From the NCBI GenBank assembly GCA_038501625.1, contig JAZAYU010000007.1, positions 3,389,685 through 3,453,684 on the forward strand: DNA of 64,000 bases, written 5' to 3'. The stretch comes from Corbicula japonica. Its lineage: Eukaryota; Mollusca; Bivalvia; Venerida; Cyrenidae. This document shows positions 23,712-36,100 of this stretch, piece after piece. Made by a program: the position numbers and the translations under genes. The notes beneath the pieces are model-generated. The model was not told the DNA's origin. It searched no databases and saw only the letters and a program-made list of their open reading frames with translations. Numbering within the stretch: position 1 is the stretch's first letter; each line of letters begins with the position of its first letter.

Positions 23712-24583
23712 ATTTACACACGTAAATACTCCATTAATACAGAAATTATTAGAAGAATTTGTGATATAACGGCTTTTTCGAATGGCTATTGGAAGAGCAA
23801 TGTTGACGAAAAAGTGAATGACGGCACGACTTTTCGCAGCAACTCGGGGTAAAACGTGTGTGCTCTGCAACGTCACACGTCAAAACATTGTGCAACGTCC
23901 AGTAAATTATGAACGGTTCTACTGTAGCGACGCCTTTTAAAGTAATGCGTCACACTTTTAACCATCTGAAATTATGATTCTTTAGATGAATAAGACTTCA
24001 TCGTAGGGACGAACTTGGAGAGTAGATATCCGATGTTGTATTTTAGTAAAACACACTGATCATTTAACAGTACATGTATATCCAAAATTGTAAGTATGTT
24101 AATATTTGATAGAGACATTTAGGTCTAAATTACAATAAAAAACAATGAGGGTTCATTTTCAATAAATAAACATTAATTACATAAAACATATTCTCTAGTT
24201 AACAATTAACATTATGATATTTACAGCCAAAACACTATTTTACATGTCGGACAAATATGAGCACATAGCAAAGGACAGGCTACCTTTGTCATTTAGACTG
24301 TATTGCCTTGTTTAAGCAATCGCATGTTCTGAATAAAATGTCTTATAATAAACTTTTTTCCCAACAAAATACAGAATTAATACACTAAGGTACATCCATG
24401 TTAATATCATTTTTTAAAACTATGTTGAATTCCGCTTTTAAAATCTGTGATAAATACATGTTACTTATTGCACGATAAAGAAACAACAAAATACCATCAT
24501 CCAGAAAATCTCCCATATGAAAACGCATACGTTTTTGAATAAAACAGATCGATTTTAAGTTGTGTAAGAGTTTAATTTCGAAA
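23712..24583. other. Non-coding stretch downstream of the receptor gene
   Basis: No gene was recognised. On the receptor strand an ATTAAA motif (24571-24576) could serve as a weak poly(A) signal about 400 bases past the stop codon; this is speculative. Confidence 0.35.
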
Positions 24584-24831
24584 CGGGCGCCTTACGGGAA
24601 AGGTACCTTCGGAAATTTGTGATCAGTTCTTGAAATGGCGTCAAAAGATTGAGAAATCGACTTTGCATTTTGCAGCAAAACACCAAATTGAATATATTGT
24701 AAAAGTATGTAAAAAAACTCACATTTTACTTATTGAAAAATAATTATAGATAATTTTAGTTATTTCCAAATATAGAACAACTCAAATGTCAACTAATATT
24801 ACCGAAGACAACTTTTCCCATGACGTGCCCG
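24584..24831. mobile_element. Family C MITE just downstream of the receptor gene
   Basis: The ends CGGGCGCCTTACGGGAAAGG and, inverted, CGGGCACGTCATGGGAAAAG belong to C. It ends 146 bp from the receptor stop codon and so may lie in the 3' untranslated region. The CRE-like motif of other copies is mutated here. Confidence 0.8.
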
Positions 24832-24977
24832 AATAATGTTATTTATCTTGATTAATTGTATAGGAAAGTTAAGTGAAGATGTGTCTTAAAGGTGAATTGT
24901 AATTTGATTGGTGCACCATTTCACAGAAACGTTTGTACATCTTTCCAGCCTTACATGTCAGTGAGTGTGTATAGCTT

Positions 24978-26171
24978 TTAAACGTGGGTGTGTTCTGTTA
25001 TCATAGTGTTCCCGTTCTGTGACGACTTTGACTTCACTAGTTTCATCTTCATCCAACCCGGACGTTTCTTGGGACAGAACCAACAAAACGTCGAAACAAA
25101 CGTGTCTCGAAACTGTCTTGACATCGTACAGTATAATACAAAGTTTATGGCATTGTTACACAGCGCCATAATGTCTAAAATATCACCTAAAGGCAAGTAT
25201 ACCTCCGCAAAGAACTCCTGTTCCACCAGGCCCAATATAGTGAGAATTCCTTGTGGTAGTTCAGTAAGCAGGAACAACACCACCACAGCTAGCAACATCC
25301 CCGTTGTCCGGTTGTGCTCCCCATGCCTGTCCGATTCTTCACGCTTTCCTTGATTCTTTAAGGCCATTCGTTTCTTGTATGCTCTGTGCATTGCTACGAT
25401 CAACAATATTGTTAGTACTACCAGTAAAGCACAGGGCAGGATTTTAAATAGTATTGCTTGTATCATTTTATTCAGTTTGTCAAGTGTGTCAAAGGCACCG
25501 CCAGTTCTGTAATCTACATCAAACACGACGTCAAACTTTGTTAAGTTCCCTTCAGTCACATTGGAATTCTCGATTCTATAATGGTTGATAATATAATTTG
25601 GGATACAAAGCACAATGACTGCGACAAATATGACACCAACGCATTGTCTGGCTCGAACTATCGTACAGATTATGTTGCCTCTAGTAGGAAACCATATGCA
25701 AACAAAGCGAAATGTGGCCAGGGCTATAGTCAACCAAATTGCACATGAATGGCAAACTACACTAAAATTTGCGTGAAAAAGCAAGTAGCAAATCCAACCA
25801 AATCCTCTTGTTTTTGGAAAATAGAGATCTGGATCTTTCAGTATATAGAAATGCATTGCAAACGGAAAATAATCCAGCATTGTGAACAGATCAGCCACCG
25901 CCAGCCATGTTAATATAACGTTAGTGGAGGTGATCATATTTTTCCGAGTTAATACCACAATATTGGCTATATTTGCCAAAAATCCAAACAAACAAACGCA
26001 CACGCTTATGTACCCATGAACTCGGGCGTACTTTACTTGAAATTTGTGCAGATCAGACATTTCGGCCATTTCCGCTGTATCATTTCCGATCATTATTCCA
26101 CTACTTGTTACATTCTCCTCCAAGTAGTTTAAGTGCGTGGCGATTGAATACGGAGTAGATAAGGCTTCCAT
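24978..26171 (-). CDS. Intronless rhodopsin-like neuropeptide GPCR, DMSR/sex-peptide-receptor-like, 397 aa
   Basis: This is a plasma-membrane peptide receptor, probably for a myosuppressin/FMRFamide-type peptide coupled to a G protein; the ligand is inferred from family only. Seven hydrophobic segments are visible at about residues 54-76, 84-109, 126-160, 176-196, 237-262, 289-315 and 326-350. Class A landmarks are N67 (GFLAN) in TM1 and D94 (LAVAD) in TM2. The DRY position reads FRF (154-156, then VCIWFP). TM6 carries FLLTELPQGIL in place of CWxP, and TM7 carries NNAINFVLYCTMSRQFR in place of NPxxY; both are typical of the DMSR-like group. N20, N30, N204 and N209 are N-glycosylation sequons in predicted extracellular parts. 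The tail has cysteines 363 and 366 (possible palmitoylation) and ends T-H-V, a class I PDZ-ligand pattern. The start codon has A at -3 and G at +4. The length is normal and the frame is unbroken, so it looks functional. The predicted second extracellular loop has no cysteine. Confidence 0.92.
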   Translation of the reverse strand: MEALSTPYSIATHLNYLEENVTSSGIMIGNDTAEMAEMSDLHKFQVKYARVHGYISVCVCLFGFLANIANIVVLTRKNMITSTNVILTWLAVADLFTMLDYFPFAMHFYILKDPDLYFPKTRGFGWICYLLFHANFSVVCHSCAIWLTIALATFRFVCIWFPTRGNIICTIVRARQCVGVIFVAVIVLCIPNYIINHYRIENSNVTEGNLTKFDVVFDVDYRTGGAFDTLDKLNKMIQAILFKILPCALLVVLTILLIVAMHRAYKKRMALKNQGKREESDRHGEHNRTTGMLLAVVVLFLLTELPQGILTILGLVEQEFFAEVYLPLGDILDIMALCNNAINFVLYCTMSRQFRDTFVSTFCWFCPKKRPGWMKMKLVKSKSSQNGNTMITEHTHV

Positions 26172-26338
26172 TTTGAGTTTCTATCTGCCAGAATCGGAAC
26201 TCATCACATGAATTTATCCATTAACATCCTTGGTGGTTAATATTTGTTGTTGAAGTCACGTAAATGCATAAGCAAGATAACATTGTTTTTAGTATTTGAA
26301 ATAATAAAAAGTGTTCACAGCTATTTTCCCTTTCTGAA

Positions 26339-26379
26339 GAGAGCGCTCTCGGTATTGTCGTTAATTAAACAATACCGAG
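26339..26379. promoter_or_regulatory. Palindrome plus perfect hairpin upstream of the receptor gene
   Basis: A 12-bp palindrome GAGAGCGCTCTC (26339-26350) overlaps a perfect 11-bp stem, CTCGGTATTGT (26348-26358) with ACAATACCGAG (26369-26379), around a 10-base AT-rich loop. It lies about 170-210 bp before the receptor start codon, in the likely promoter or 5' leader. A regulatory role is inference from position. A small MITE remnant would look the same. Confidence 0.35.
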
Positions 26380-27724
26380 ATACTTGCGTCGCAAAGTGTT
26401 TGCTAAATTACACCTATTAGGCCCGACGATTTGTCTTCTAGGCAGAGCAATTTCTCTAATGAAGCCGTAAATTCTTGCTTGATTGAGGTCGTGGCGTGAA
26501 TGGTTATGTACGATAATAAAATTTCTTATCTCTCTCTGCCTTAAGACTGCACAGGAAAAACGGTTCTCGCCTAAAGTAGATTCCTTATCATTTAATGATT
26601 ATTCACTGATTTTTCATCTGTTTATTCTGGAACCAATAGTTGAATAATTGCGCAGCCGTGCGACTTTCATCAAATGTTGCAATTAAGACCTCTCAGCAAT
26701 CCGATGAAATGATCTGGATATTCTCAATATGTCATCTTGGCGTGATCGTTAATTATATTTCAAGCGCCACAAATTAATTCATAATTTCTCAATCCACGTT
26801 TCCACTCATTTATTTTATGATCAATATTACATTCTTTGGCCCTCGATCCAATTACCCGACATTGAGTTATTTTAAGACGTAATGACCACACTCGTACTTT
26901 TAACGCGTCAAGATATTATGTGTAAGAGACAAATTTCAATGCATCATCCGTACTAATACAGACTGAGTCGATTATCATCCATTTCAGCAAGACTTCTTCC
27001 GCAATTAGAGTTGGAGGGAGTGTAATACCAACGACAACTTCTGCAGTATGGACGACTGTCAAGCTATGCCTGGAAAGAGAAAATATGTTGAAACAGATTA
27101 TTAAGTTTAAAAGTTCGTTAAAATCATTTAACTTTTCTGAAGAAGAATCGATTGCAACAGAAAATGAATGACAAACCAAACGAAAAAACACTACAACAAC
27201 AGAACAACAACAAAAATGTGGCGTTCATCGTCAATTCAATCAGTTTTTAAACAGTCAAACAACTGGTTGACACTAGAGGGACTAGTGTTCTATTTTGTCG
27301 CCGGAAATACACTTTATACCACGCCTTTTTAATTCAATTTGTATCAAATAATCTTCTTTTCCAAAATTGTCTGAATATAAAACTACACACATTATTATAA
27401 AATAGCTTTAACATAAATGCTAGATATATTTTTATTTTATTTTGAGACCTCATATTTTTCTAAAACAATATGGCTGTCACATTTGATGTGCCTTACGGAA
27501 TAAAACTGCTGAAATCCACCATAAGTCTGGAAAAACATCATAAGATGGAATACAAAGTAAATACAAGGTCTACATTTTAACAGCACCGATTTGTACAGAA
27601 AACAACATTATTTATCAACGACCACATTTTCGAGCATTGTTATTAATTTTAACACACTGAGCAAATGATAATGTCATTTTGAATGACATGTACTTCATCG
27701 GAAAAAACAACAGTACATAATATT
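26380..27724. other. Region upstream of the receptor gene
   Basis: Holds a 91-codon unrecognised minus-strand frame (26916-27191) and no repeats. Non-coding 5' exons of the receptor could lie here but cannot be called from sequence alone. Confidence 0.35.
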
Positions 27725-27912
27725 GGGGTCGCATCAAGGGAAAGGTAAGCATTTCGCTGTAAAACTAACATAAATAATGATTATAGTCAAAACTGTGCAA
27801 CAAAATCACATAAGTTAGGAGAAAATATTTTGCTATTGTTATTTCTTACCACGTACAGTTACTAAAATATCATAAAATGTTAATGAAAACACTGTTTTCC
27901 GTGACATGCCCC
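27725..27912. mobile_element. Family C MITE, diverged (188 bp)
   Basis: The ends GGGGTCGCATCAAGGGAAAG and, inverted, GGGGCATGTCACGGAAAACA are recognisable. The inner CATTTCGCTGTAAAACTA block and ATAGTCAAAA match the complete copy at 9631. Confidence 0.75.
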
Positions 27913-29100
27913 ATAAAATCTTTATTTTTCTTTTGAGCTTCATAGTACCGTTTGCTGATTGCTAATTGATTCTTATTTATACCTCCTTTAAATGCAATAT
28001 CTCTCCCGCTTAATTAGGTAGGGATTCAAGTTATAATTAAGAACTAAATTGTAAACTATATACCATGACTTTCTTTGTTTAGTTCATCACGTGTCCATTC
28101 ATCCGGCCTAATTACAGAATATATAGTGATTAGTCTAAATAAGTGGTCACGAACGATTTAAACAACGTCCACTATCCACCAGCGAGAAAACACTAAGAAA
28201 ACATATCTTAAGTCATTTGCAAGCAATTACTTAACTAACAGGCAGTGCTACTTGATTAACCGCGAGATTACCCGAAACAAATTACTTTTTTTTCAGAAAA
28301 CAATGAGTTGCCAGTCGAAAACTGTTCATCATTCAAACCGCGGTTCAACTAAACATGGCTGCAACATTACTTTTGTCATAAACTGTTTTAAAACAGTTGC
28401 CTTATTACTTATTAGTTCCAAAATGTAACATATTAGTCCATCAAAATATGACATATTAACAATTTACAGTGCGACAGAAGCTCGTCTGAGTAGATGTTTA
28501 TGTCAGCAAAGAATTGTTTAAACATTATTATAGGATTTTCGGCGTTATCTGTCTAAAATGGCCTTTGTCTTGGATTTTCGAATAATAAAAATAAAAAGTC
28601 ACGTTTTCTGGAAAATGAAATAAGTTGTTTCGATTGGTGGTTATTTTTACTCAAGACGCACCCAGTAGTGTTGTTTACGATGACCGAAAAAATTGATAGT
28701 ACACACTGTTTGATAAGACGTAGAACTATGCCGTTTTCACAAGAACTATACACAATAAATGCAGTAGATTAAAGAATTTCACGGAGAATGTAGACGTTTC
28801 AAAACGGTGGCGTCATTTGTGAATATGTTCTTAAGATTATTATAGTTATTCAGGAATTTTAATATCATTGTCAATTCCACCTCCAAAAATTCCAGCGCGG
28901 TTATCACACTTGCTTAACAAGCGCAATTTCCTGATTTCATTCCTCTGTGGGAACCTTTTACAATTACTTTTAAATTACATTCAAGCAGGTAATTGTCGCA
29001 CTTTTAAGAAGTCTAATTGTTTTATTCTCAAATCAAATTCCTCTACTTTTCTGTTTCATACACATACACAATTTCATTAACGTTGTTTGTTTTGCATAAA
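27913..29100. other. Non-coding stretch
   Basis: Short unrecognised open frames only (28553-28753 and 28868-29080). Confidence 0.4.
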
Positions 29101-29116
29101 AATATTCTTTTTTAAA

Positions 29117-29385
29117 TTTACAGCCAGGTGCCTAAGTGTACTTTCCAAAACCGTATTAAACACACGTATTTTCTTGTAAATGCCAATTGCATTAGAAGAA
29201 ATCTGTAATTATTTCTGTCTTTCACAAGGCAAGCGTTTCACCAAAGAAGTGTTTTTTATGATTAAGTGTGCTAAATATACAGCCTGGCGCCTAATTATAA
29301 AGTCGAAATCTTTATTAAGCACGAATTCTTCTAGAAATGTCATTTCCATTAGCTGCAGACTGCGATTTGTTTCGTTTTTCATATA
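29117..29385. repeat. Degenerate direct repeat pair
   Basis: TTACAGCCAGGTGCCTAAGT and following blocks recur 160 bp later as ATACAGCCTGGCGCCTAATT. The segments TATTAAACACACG / TATTAAGCACGAA and TGCCAATTGCATTAG / TCATTTCCATTAG also correspond. Confidence 0.5.
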
Positions 29386-29540
29386 GCAAATCACATTAAC
29401 TTAAGAAAAATTTAAACATAATTTATTTTAAATTTTAATCAGACAGCAAGAAACGAACAATCCCTGTCACATCGAAGTACTTCTTCAGGATTGGTTGCAA
29501 AAAACAACGGCAGAAGTTTGCAAAAACTGTTTTTGATAAT

Positions 29541-29755
29541 ACAGCATTGACGGTTTCATGTTCACCGTCATATGCACAACATCGTTTGGGATTGATCGAC
29601 ATTGTTTGGTTTATTGGTGGTAATATTGAGTTGCGCTTTACCATGGGCTAGGCGACGTGGGCATTAATATGCATTCATAAGCTGTTTTTTTTAAAGCGAG
29701 CCTGCGATATTTTAACATGTTTTGTTTTAGGTCCCGTTAAAAAATTTCAAACATG
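29541..29755 (+). repeat. Family A copy
   Basis: It shows TTTCATGTTCACCGTCATAT, AACATCGTTTGGGATTGATC, GAGTTGCGCTTTACCATGGG and GCGAGCCTGCGATATTTT, with a decayed 3' end. Confidence 0.8.
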
Positions 29756-30237
29756 GGGAACAGATAGTTCTATTATTTTTTAAACTTTTGACTGAATTTT
29801 GCTTTCCTAGTCGTCTTTGCATATATTATAATGAAGTTCATCGCGAATTTGATATAACTGTACGATTTGTTCTTCTTATAACATCAGACAGGAGCTAGAC
29901 CTTGTATGTCTCTATTTCGTTTCATTTATGCTTTATTTTGTTCTCGCTCTTTAAGCAACTTTGCTCTCACGGAACAATGCTCTGGTCGCCAAAAAATTAA
30001 CTGTGCAAGCGTCAAGAAAAGAAACGAACTGAATAATTTTAATAAAGCGACGACATACAGACACATTTTTCGGAGCGAATAATATCGATATATCAAACAT
30101 TATGTTACATAGAATTAAGATTTCAAATTTATCGCATGATAAAGCGTGTCATTTGTAGCAAATACAACTGACACGAAGAATTTAATGATCGAATTTTCGT
30201 TAACATCTTAAAAAAGTTTTTAAGCGTTGGAAATATG

Positions 30238-30420
30238 TTTTTGCGTTGGCAATGTGTTTAGGCGGCATGGGAAGTTATATGCATTTTTAACACTGCTTAA
30301 ATCAAAGCGAGCCTGCAAAATTGTCGTGTGTGGTGGTTTTCAAAGTTCTTTTTTCAGCAACCTGACATTTTGTCATATTTGTCGTGTTTGGTGGTTTTCA
30401 AAGTTCCCTTTTCATCTTTT
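30238..30420 (+). repeat. Family A copy with internally duplicated 3' end
   Basis: After AAAGCGAGCCTGCAAAATTG the block GTCGTGT-TGGTGGTTTTCAA AGTTC appears twice, about 60 bp apart (30330-30354 and 30380-30404). The 132-codon frame here (30227-30625) is repeat sequence. Confidence 0.75.
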
Positions 30421-30927
30421 TAAATATCAGCTGGGCCTGTTAAGTATTAACCTATATAATATATATCATTTAACCAATTTCTATTTCAGCAACCGAGTGA
30501 TTATAACTATAATCTTCTGCATTGCAGACAAATCTGTTGTCGCCATCAGGACAGAAAGAAGAAAACCTGCCTTCAACATAATAACATACGCTGATATTGT
30601 CTCGGCAGAAGACAATTTACTTTAAATAATGCATCTGTCACAAAAGTTTTAAATGTAGAAATATGGCGTCAAAAAGACACAAACCGACTTACTGTCTTTA
30701 AAAGAAGATTATCAAAGAAATTATGTGGCTCTTAACTTATCCAAATGTATTAGCTTTCGATTAAAGTTAAACCTTAAGACTTTATAAGAAATAGATTTTT
30801 TTCGAAAACATAAGTAAACACAATTTAAAAACATGTATTTATCTTCAAATTTACATAATATATGACCAATCTGCTCCGAATATCGTACGCCGCAGTAAGG
30901 CTGATCATGGAATGGCATTGACCTGAA

Positions 30928-31145
30928 AATACCGAATTGAAGGTTCCTTGTTCACTGTCATATGCACAATGTCGTTTTGGATAGATTAATATTTTTAATG
31001 TTCATTTGTGTAGATTTTTAGCTGTGTTAATATCGGGGTTAGGCGGCAAGAGCTTTAATATTCAGTTCCATTACTGTCCATAAACAAGTTCAGTCAAACC
31101 TAGCCTGTAACAGTTTCATATAATTTTCACGTCCGATATTTTTCA
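30928..31145 (+). repeat. Family A copy, diverged
   Basis: It carries GAAGGTTCCTTGTTCACTGT, CATATGCACAATGTCGTTTT, GGGGTTAGGCGGC and CAAACCTAGCCTGTAACAGT. Confidence 0.75.
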
Positions 31146-31344
31146 TATTTGTGTGGGCATATACATGTAATGCCTGATCCGATCGAATTCTCTAAGCTTC
31201 TTTTAAGAAACAATTCAATGCAGTTCTCACACTAATCATTGTGACAAAGTTGACCTGTCATTTAAATAAAATGTTGATTGTGACATGCTTTTTTTCATAG
31301 GAGCCTGAATTCTCAGGACGAAGTGTGAGGTTCTTGAAGTGGTA

Positions 31345-31495
31345 AACATGTTTTTAACTGACGGTTCAAAGGCGATAACACGTCATGGTTTTGTGTTTTA
31401 TTTTTTAAATTGTTTTTATTGTAACCTACGGTTCTATCTTTCTGTCTACTGTTTGGCCGTGAGGAGGATGAGTTCTTAATGATATGCAAATTTCT
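31345..31495 (+). repeat. Family B copy, diverged
   Basis: Blocks: AACTGACGGTTCAAAGGCGA, TCTTTCTGTCTACTGTTTGG, CCGTGAGGAGGATGAGTTCT, ATGATATGCAAATTT. Confidence 0.55.
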
Positions 31496-32188
31496 GTTGT
31501 TTATTTTCAAAATATGCAAACAAGGCAGACTACGGTGAAAAATATAATTTAGACACAGTCAGTAAAAGTATTATCAAATTGCGAAAGTACAAAAATCAGT
31601 GCACTTATTATATAACATTGAAAAGCAACAGAAACATCTATGCTAAGTTGTTCTTTCAACAGAAATACTGGAGTGATTAGAACAAACACGTTTTACAATG
31701 TTCATAAATAGACTCACAGAAACGAAACAAACCTGGGCCCAGTATAACGAAGAATCTTAAGACAAAACTCAATTTTCAACTCAACATATTTATTAAAATT
31801 TTGAGTAAATGTTGGTTACTAACTTGGGAAAATTGATTGAAATTAAACAACATCTACCTATTGTCATGGAAAGCTTTTGCCGTTCATTGTTATGAACCTA
31901 AGTATGTGTAAATAAAGTTAAAAGTACGAAATATTTCAAATAACAATAATTGCTGGAGATATATTCCAGTCTTTATTTTTGAGTTTAAACTGAGATATTT
32001 GTGTTTCTTCTCAATCAGGTTTTTTGGCAATTTTTAATCAAAATAACAGCATCCCCAAACTGCATTTTAAACAAAAATTATTATTAAAAGCAAATGTTAT
32101 CATGTAATCGGTGTATCGTCAGATTTTTTTAAATTATATTTTTGATTTTAGTTTAAAATCCAGTTCAATAATGTTCATGAAATAAGGA
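31496..32188. other. Non-coding stretch
   Basis: Nothing recognised. Confidence 0.4.
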
Positions 32189-32327
32189 CCAGGTCCCAAG
32201 ACTAAAAAAAAACAACTGAAATTAGGAGACAAATATCAAGTCTTCAGCATCTGATGGAGCTGAAATGGAGAATTAGATGCATGGTTTCAGACTGGACTCC
32301 AATCTCAGTTTTATAATTTTCGGTCAG
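32189..32327. repeat. Decayed family P copy
   Basis: CAGCATCTGATGGAGCTGAA matches the P arm and the right end retains CCAATCTCAGTTTTATAATT. The left arm has largely decayed (GGTCCCAAGACTAAA), so the palindrome is lost. Confidence 0.55.
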
Positions 32328-33060
32328 AACTCGAAATACATAAGAGCGCACGAAAAAAACGCCACGTTAAATAATATAAAGAAATCTGATAACACAAAAA
32401 AATCACAAAAAAATAAAACTATAAAGAGGCGCTTACCGTCAAAAGTTCACGTAAAATATATATTAATTCCCAAAACAAACTTACAAAACCGTATGCGCTC
32501 ATGCCCAACTATGAAACTTTCCTCATTTGGCGAATTATAAAACACAACATTTAATTGAATTGTCTTTTTCTCCGAAAAGCATAATTTAGGAAGTCGCAAA
32601 TTAAGGCATCAAAATGTACAACAAAAAAGAACCAGCAGACAACTAAGGTGTAATCCTACAAAAGAAAGATTGTGCTGTTCACCGGTGTCAATTACAATGT
32701 CAAACAAAACACAATCATATTAGAAAGTCTAGGTTTAAGTGGAAACAATATACACAATGAAACTCTCGCGAGACTGGTAAGGGGGATGTTGATTAAATCT
32801 CGACACATTAAAAGACGTTTGATCAGATTAAATTGTGACGGAGTCTTGTTCAGGCTTCTAGATTAATTTGATAATGGAATTGAAGAACATTAGAAAAACG
32901 ACTTGTGATCTACTCTTTCTAAATCAGCATAGGGGCAAAAATGCCATTATTCAGCAATTTAGAAAAGGCAGCACAGTGCAAACGGAGAGCAGATAAATTA
33001 AGATAAAAGAAAGTGATTGATGGTGCTTGGTCACCTATCAGGAACAAACAATCATGGCTG

Positions 33061-33195
33061 AAGGTTATAAAGCTGAGATTGGAAACCAGTCTCAAATCTC
33101 AAGCATCTGTTGGCTGAAATGGTGACCAGTCGCCATTTCAGCCAATGAGATGCTTGAGATTTGAGACTGGTTTCCATGCTCAGTTTTATAACCTT
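33061..33195. mobile_element. Palindromic MITE, family P (135 bp)
   Basis: The arms begin and end AAGGTTATAAAGCTGAGATT and, inverted, AAGGTTATAAAACTGAGCAT. The centre is GGTGACCAGTCGCCATTTCA. It is very similar to the copy at 16474. Confidence 0.9.
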
Positions 33196-36100
33196 GGGCA
33201 AAGGTGTTTTCAAATCAAAATTTATAATATAAACTGTGGAAGAATTGAAAACAAAGTAAATGAGATATAATATTCTTACAAAGTCAACTTACAAGTGAAT
33301 ATATTGAAAGCCAAAGTTGCTAACGTGGTAAAATTCACTCACAACAGGTCCTTAAATATACTTTAAGTTATCAGTCCTACATTCAGCGAAATTCGCTCCT
33401 GATCAGTCATTAACATATGTATTAAAAGTAGGTAGAATTAATAGTAACCACATATGAGCTATTGAAGCATTCTACCCCAAACTGTGAACAGGCAACTTTT
33501 ATGTAAGCCGGCAAAAGTTATAGTAATTACACAATGCAGCTCATTATGGTAGTCCAAACAACGTAAATTACATTTGATACCGTTATATGAAAATGTTATG
33601 TTGAAACATTAGTTTTTGTAATATTTACTCTAAGCAGCTAATGGAGAGTCGTGTTTTTTTTAAATGAATATCCGAATGGGATGAGTGTATTTCAAGTTTA
33701 AATAATGTTATCGGCTTTTTAAATGTCGTGTAAAACGTAGTTATTTGCAGTGCTGTTGAAACATAATGGGCTGCACAAGTCACGAGATAGCTGCGCTCAT
33801 TATGGAACACCAGGCGAAAAGTCGCTGCTTGCAATTCATTTCATGTCATCAAATTGCTTTCCAACTTTAAAATTTCCTAATTGTGGGCTCTACGCTCTAT
33901 GTATATGTTTGGGTTCAATTTAGATCATCTAAAGAACATGGTGAAGCAAAACAAGTACTCAGCGAATAGAGTTATAAAAATGTTGACAAAACCGCGGTTA
34001 TGCCAGGCCCCGTTTGTTTGATGGTAACTGTGCTCTCTTTGCACCTTTACCGGGAACTCTTCCATTTGACAACAGTACATTTAGTTGATTTGGTAGAGAA
34101 AGTTATTTACTTAATGGCAGTAATCAGCCACCATAGTTCCAGCAGACACGGTACAATCTGAGGCTTGTGGGCGAAAGATAATAAATTGAGTGCTGTTAAC
34201 CAACCATTACGATTGTCAGTTTTGGGTACTTTTTCTCTTATTTTAAAGTGCTTGTCAAAGCTGTAACTTAACCTGACTGTTACATGCAATGCATCTAGAA
34301 TTATTATTATCATTCACGATTCTTTGATCCAGTTTTCAGAGAAAAAAAACCGATCATTTTCAAGTCTTCACGTATAATCATGTCCTCTGCATGACTCTGG
34401 CAATTTAAAAAGTATACGAGCGACACAAGAATGAAAAAATAAAACAACAGAAAAATACAACAACATAATAATTCGGCATTCAGTTGTGGAATGTTATAAT
34501 AATTTAAAAGTGGAAGTATTAAAGCTGAACTTGCTTATTAGTAGAGTCATTCGTTGATTGTGTGTACGTCCGGTTTACTTTTAAATGAATATTCGTTAAA
34601 AGAGCGAACTTTGTTAGCGATTTGTCTGAAAATTACGAATGCGCGATATTTTCATATTTATATATAGAGTTTATGTGATCGGAAGATGTTTATGTTCCGA
34701 TGCTAAAATTCCATTAATAATATGTAAACTCTTCGGTTCTGGAATGCACACAAGATGGGTTATCTATTTTCTAAGAAATTCGTTTATTTATCGGAATCAT
34801 GGATTTTTTCTGTCATCTCATAGACACTTGTAGTGGTGGATAAGCTCGAACAACACGTATACAATGTTCAGAAACAACAACAATTTTCATATAAAATTAC
34901 TGTATTTTAATTATTGCACGCCTGATGGTTGACTTGTTTCTAAGTTGACATAAAATATTTTGATTCGATTATTTAAACACCTACTTAAAACTTTTAATCT
35001 CGAATGGCTCTCTAAAATCTAATACACGTTACAATACAATTATGGATAAGAATTAATCTGATGAAAGAAAACATTACTCATAAGATCACGATCAAGTAAC
35101 GGATCGATAAAGCAGCATATAAATTACATCCATTCAATTCAGTTATTGACTCACCTAGCTATATACACTCAACCATAGTTCTAATTGGACATCAATTGTA
35201 TATGTTTACAATGTATGATAGTTTCGTTTCTTCCCTACGTCAAGAGAGGTTGTGGAAAGAACTGTTTTGTCTTTAAATAAATTATCTAATGTCTTTTTAA
35301 TCTTTATTGATTGTTTTCTTAAATGAATCCAATACCATTTACTTACACCGCAAGTTCAAAATTAGAACAGTTTTTAATTGAAAGGGAGGTAATTTTAAAA
35401 TTGTTGATTAATAACGTTTTATGTTTTTCCTACTAATGAGGCGTCCAATTAAAGCAAAACAATAAATTAAGAGCAAATTTTTGTTTGCTTCACCTTTTCA
35501 TGCAAGAAATGCAGTTTTAGCAAAATTAAGGATAACTCTCGCCAAACTGTTCCAAAGTCAATTATTACACGATTAAAGCTTAAGATGAAGGCTGATGTTC
35601 GCATATGATCACAAATAAAGAGTGAATTCAATGTTTTCAAATAAATAAATAAATACGGACAAAAAGTGACCAATTAGAACTTTGGGTGAGTGTAAAGAAC
35701 TGTCAAAGTGTAATCACTTTTTGCGCTTAGTTTTAGGGCAGATAGAAAACTATTATAAAATTTAGAAAAAAGCCAATTCTGTCAGTGCTAGTTTTCATAC
35801 TTTATACTGAGAAGTAACATTTTTAACTCACTCAGATATGATAAGAACTATAGCAAAAACATGTTCTAATATTTTAATAAACAACTATATAGTTGAAATA
35901 ATGGTTGATTGTAATATTTATGTATAACAGTTTAAATATATCTAGAGTGTAAACATGTAAAATATTTTTGCTATCCAACTTAAGATTATTAGATTTTTAG
36001 AACGGCCACTTATAATTTAAATTTATGTAACGTTTTATCATTATGTAATGTTTTATGTAATGCATGTAAATGGATGAGACAATTATAAACTATTAAACAT

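Noticed and set aside
24988..25353. 121-codon plus-strand open frame
   Set aside because: It is the antisense shadow of the receptor gene, whose minus-strand frame has clear seven-helix motifs.
30227..30625. 132-codon open frame
   Set aside because: Its first half is a family A copy with a duplicated end, and no protein family is recognisable.
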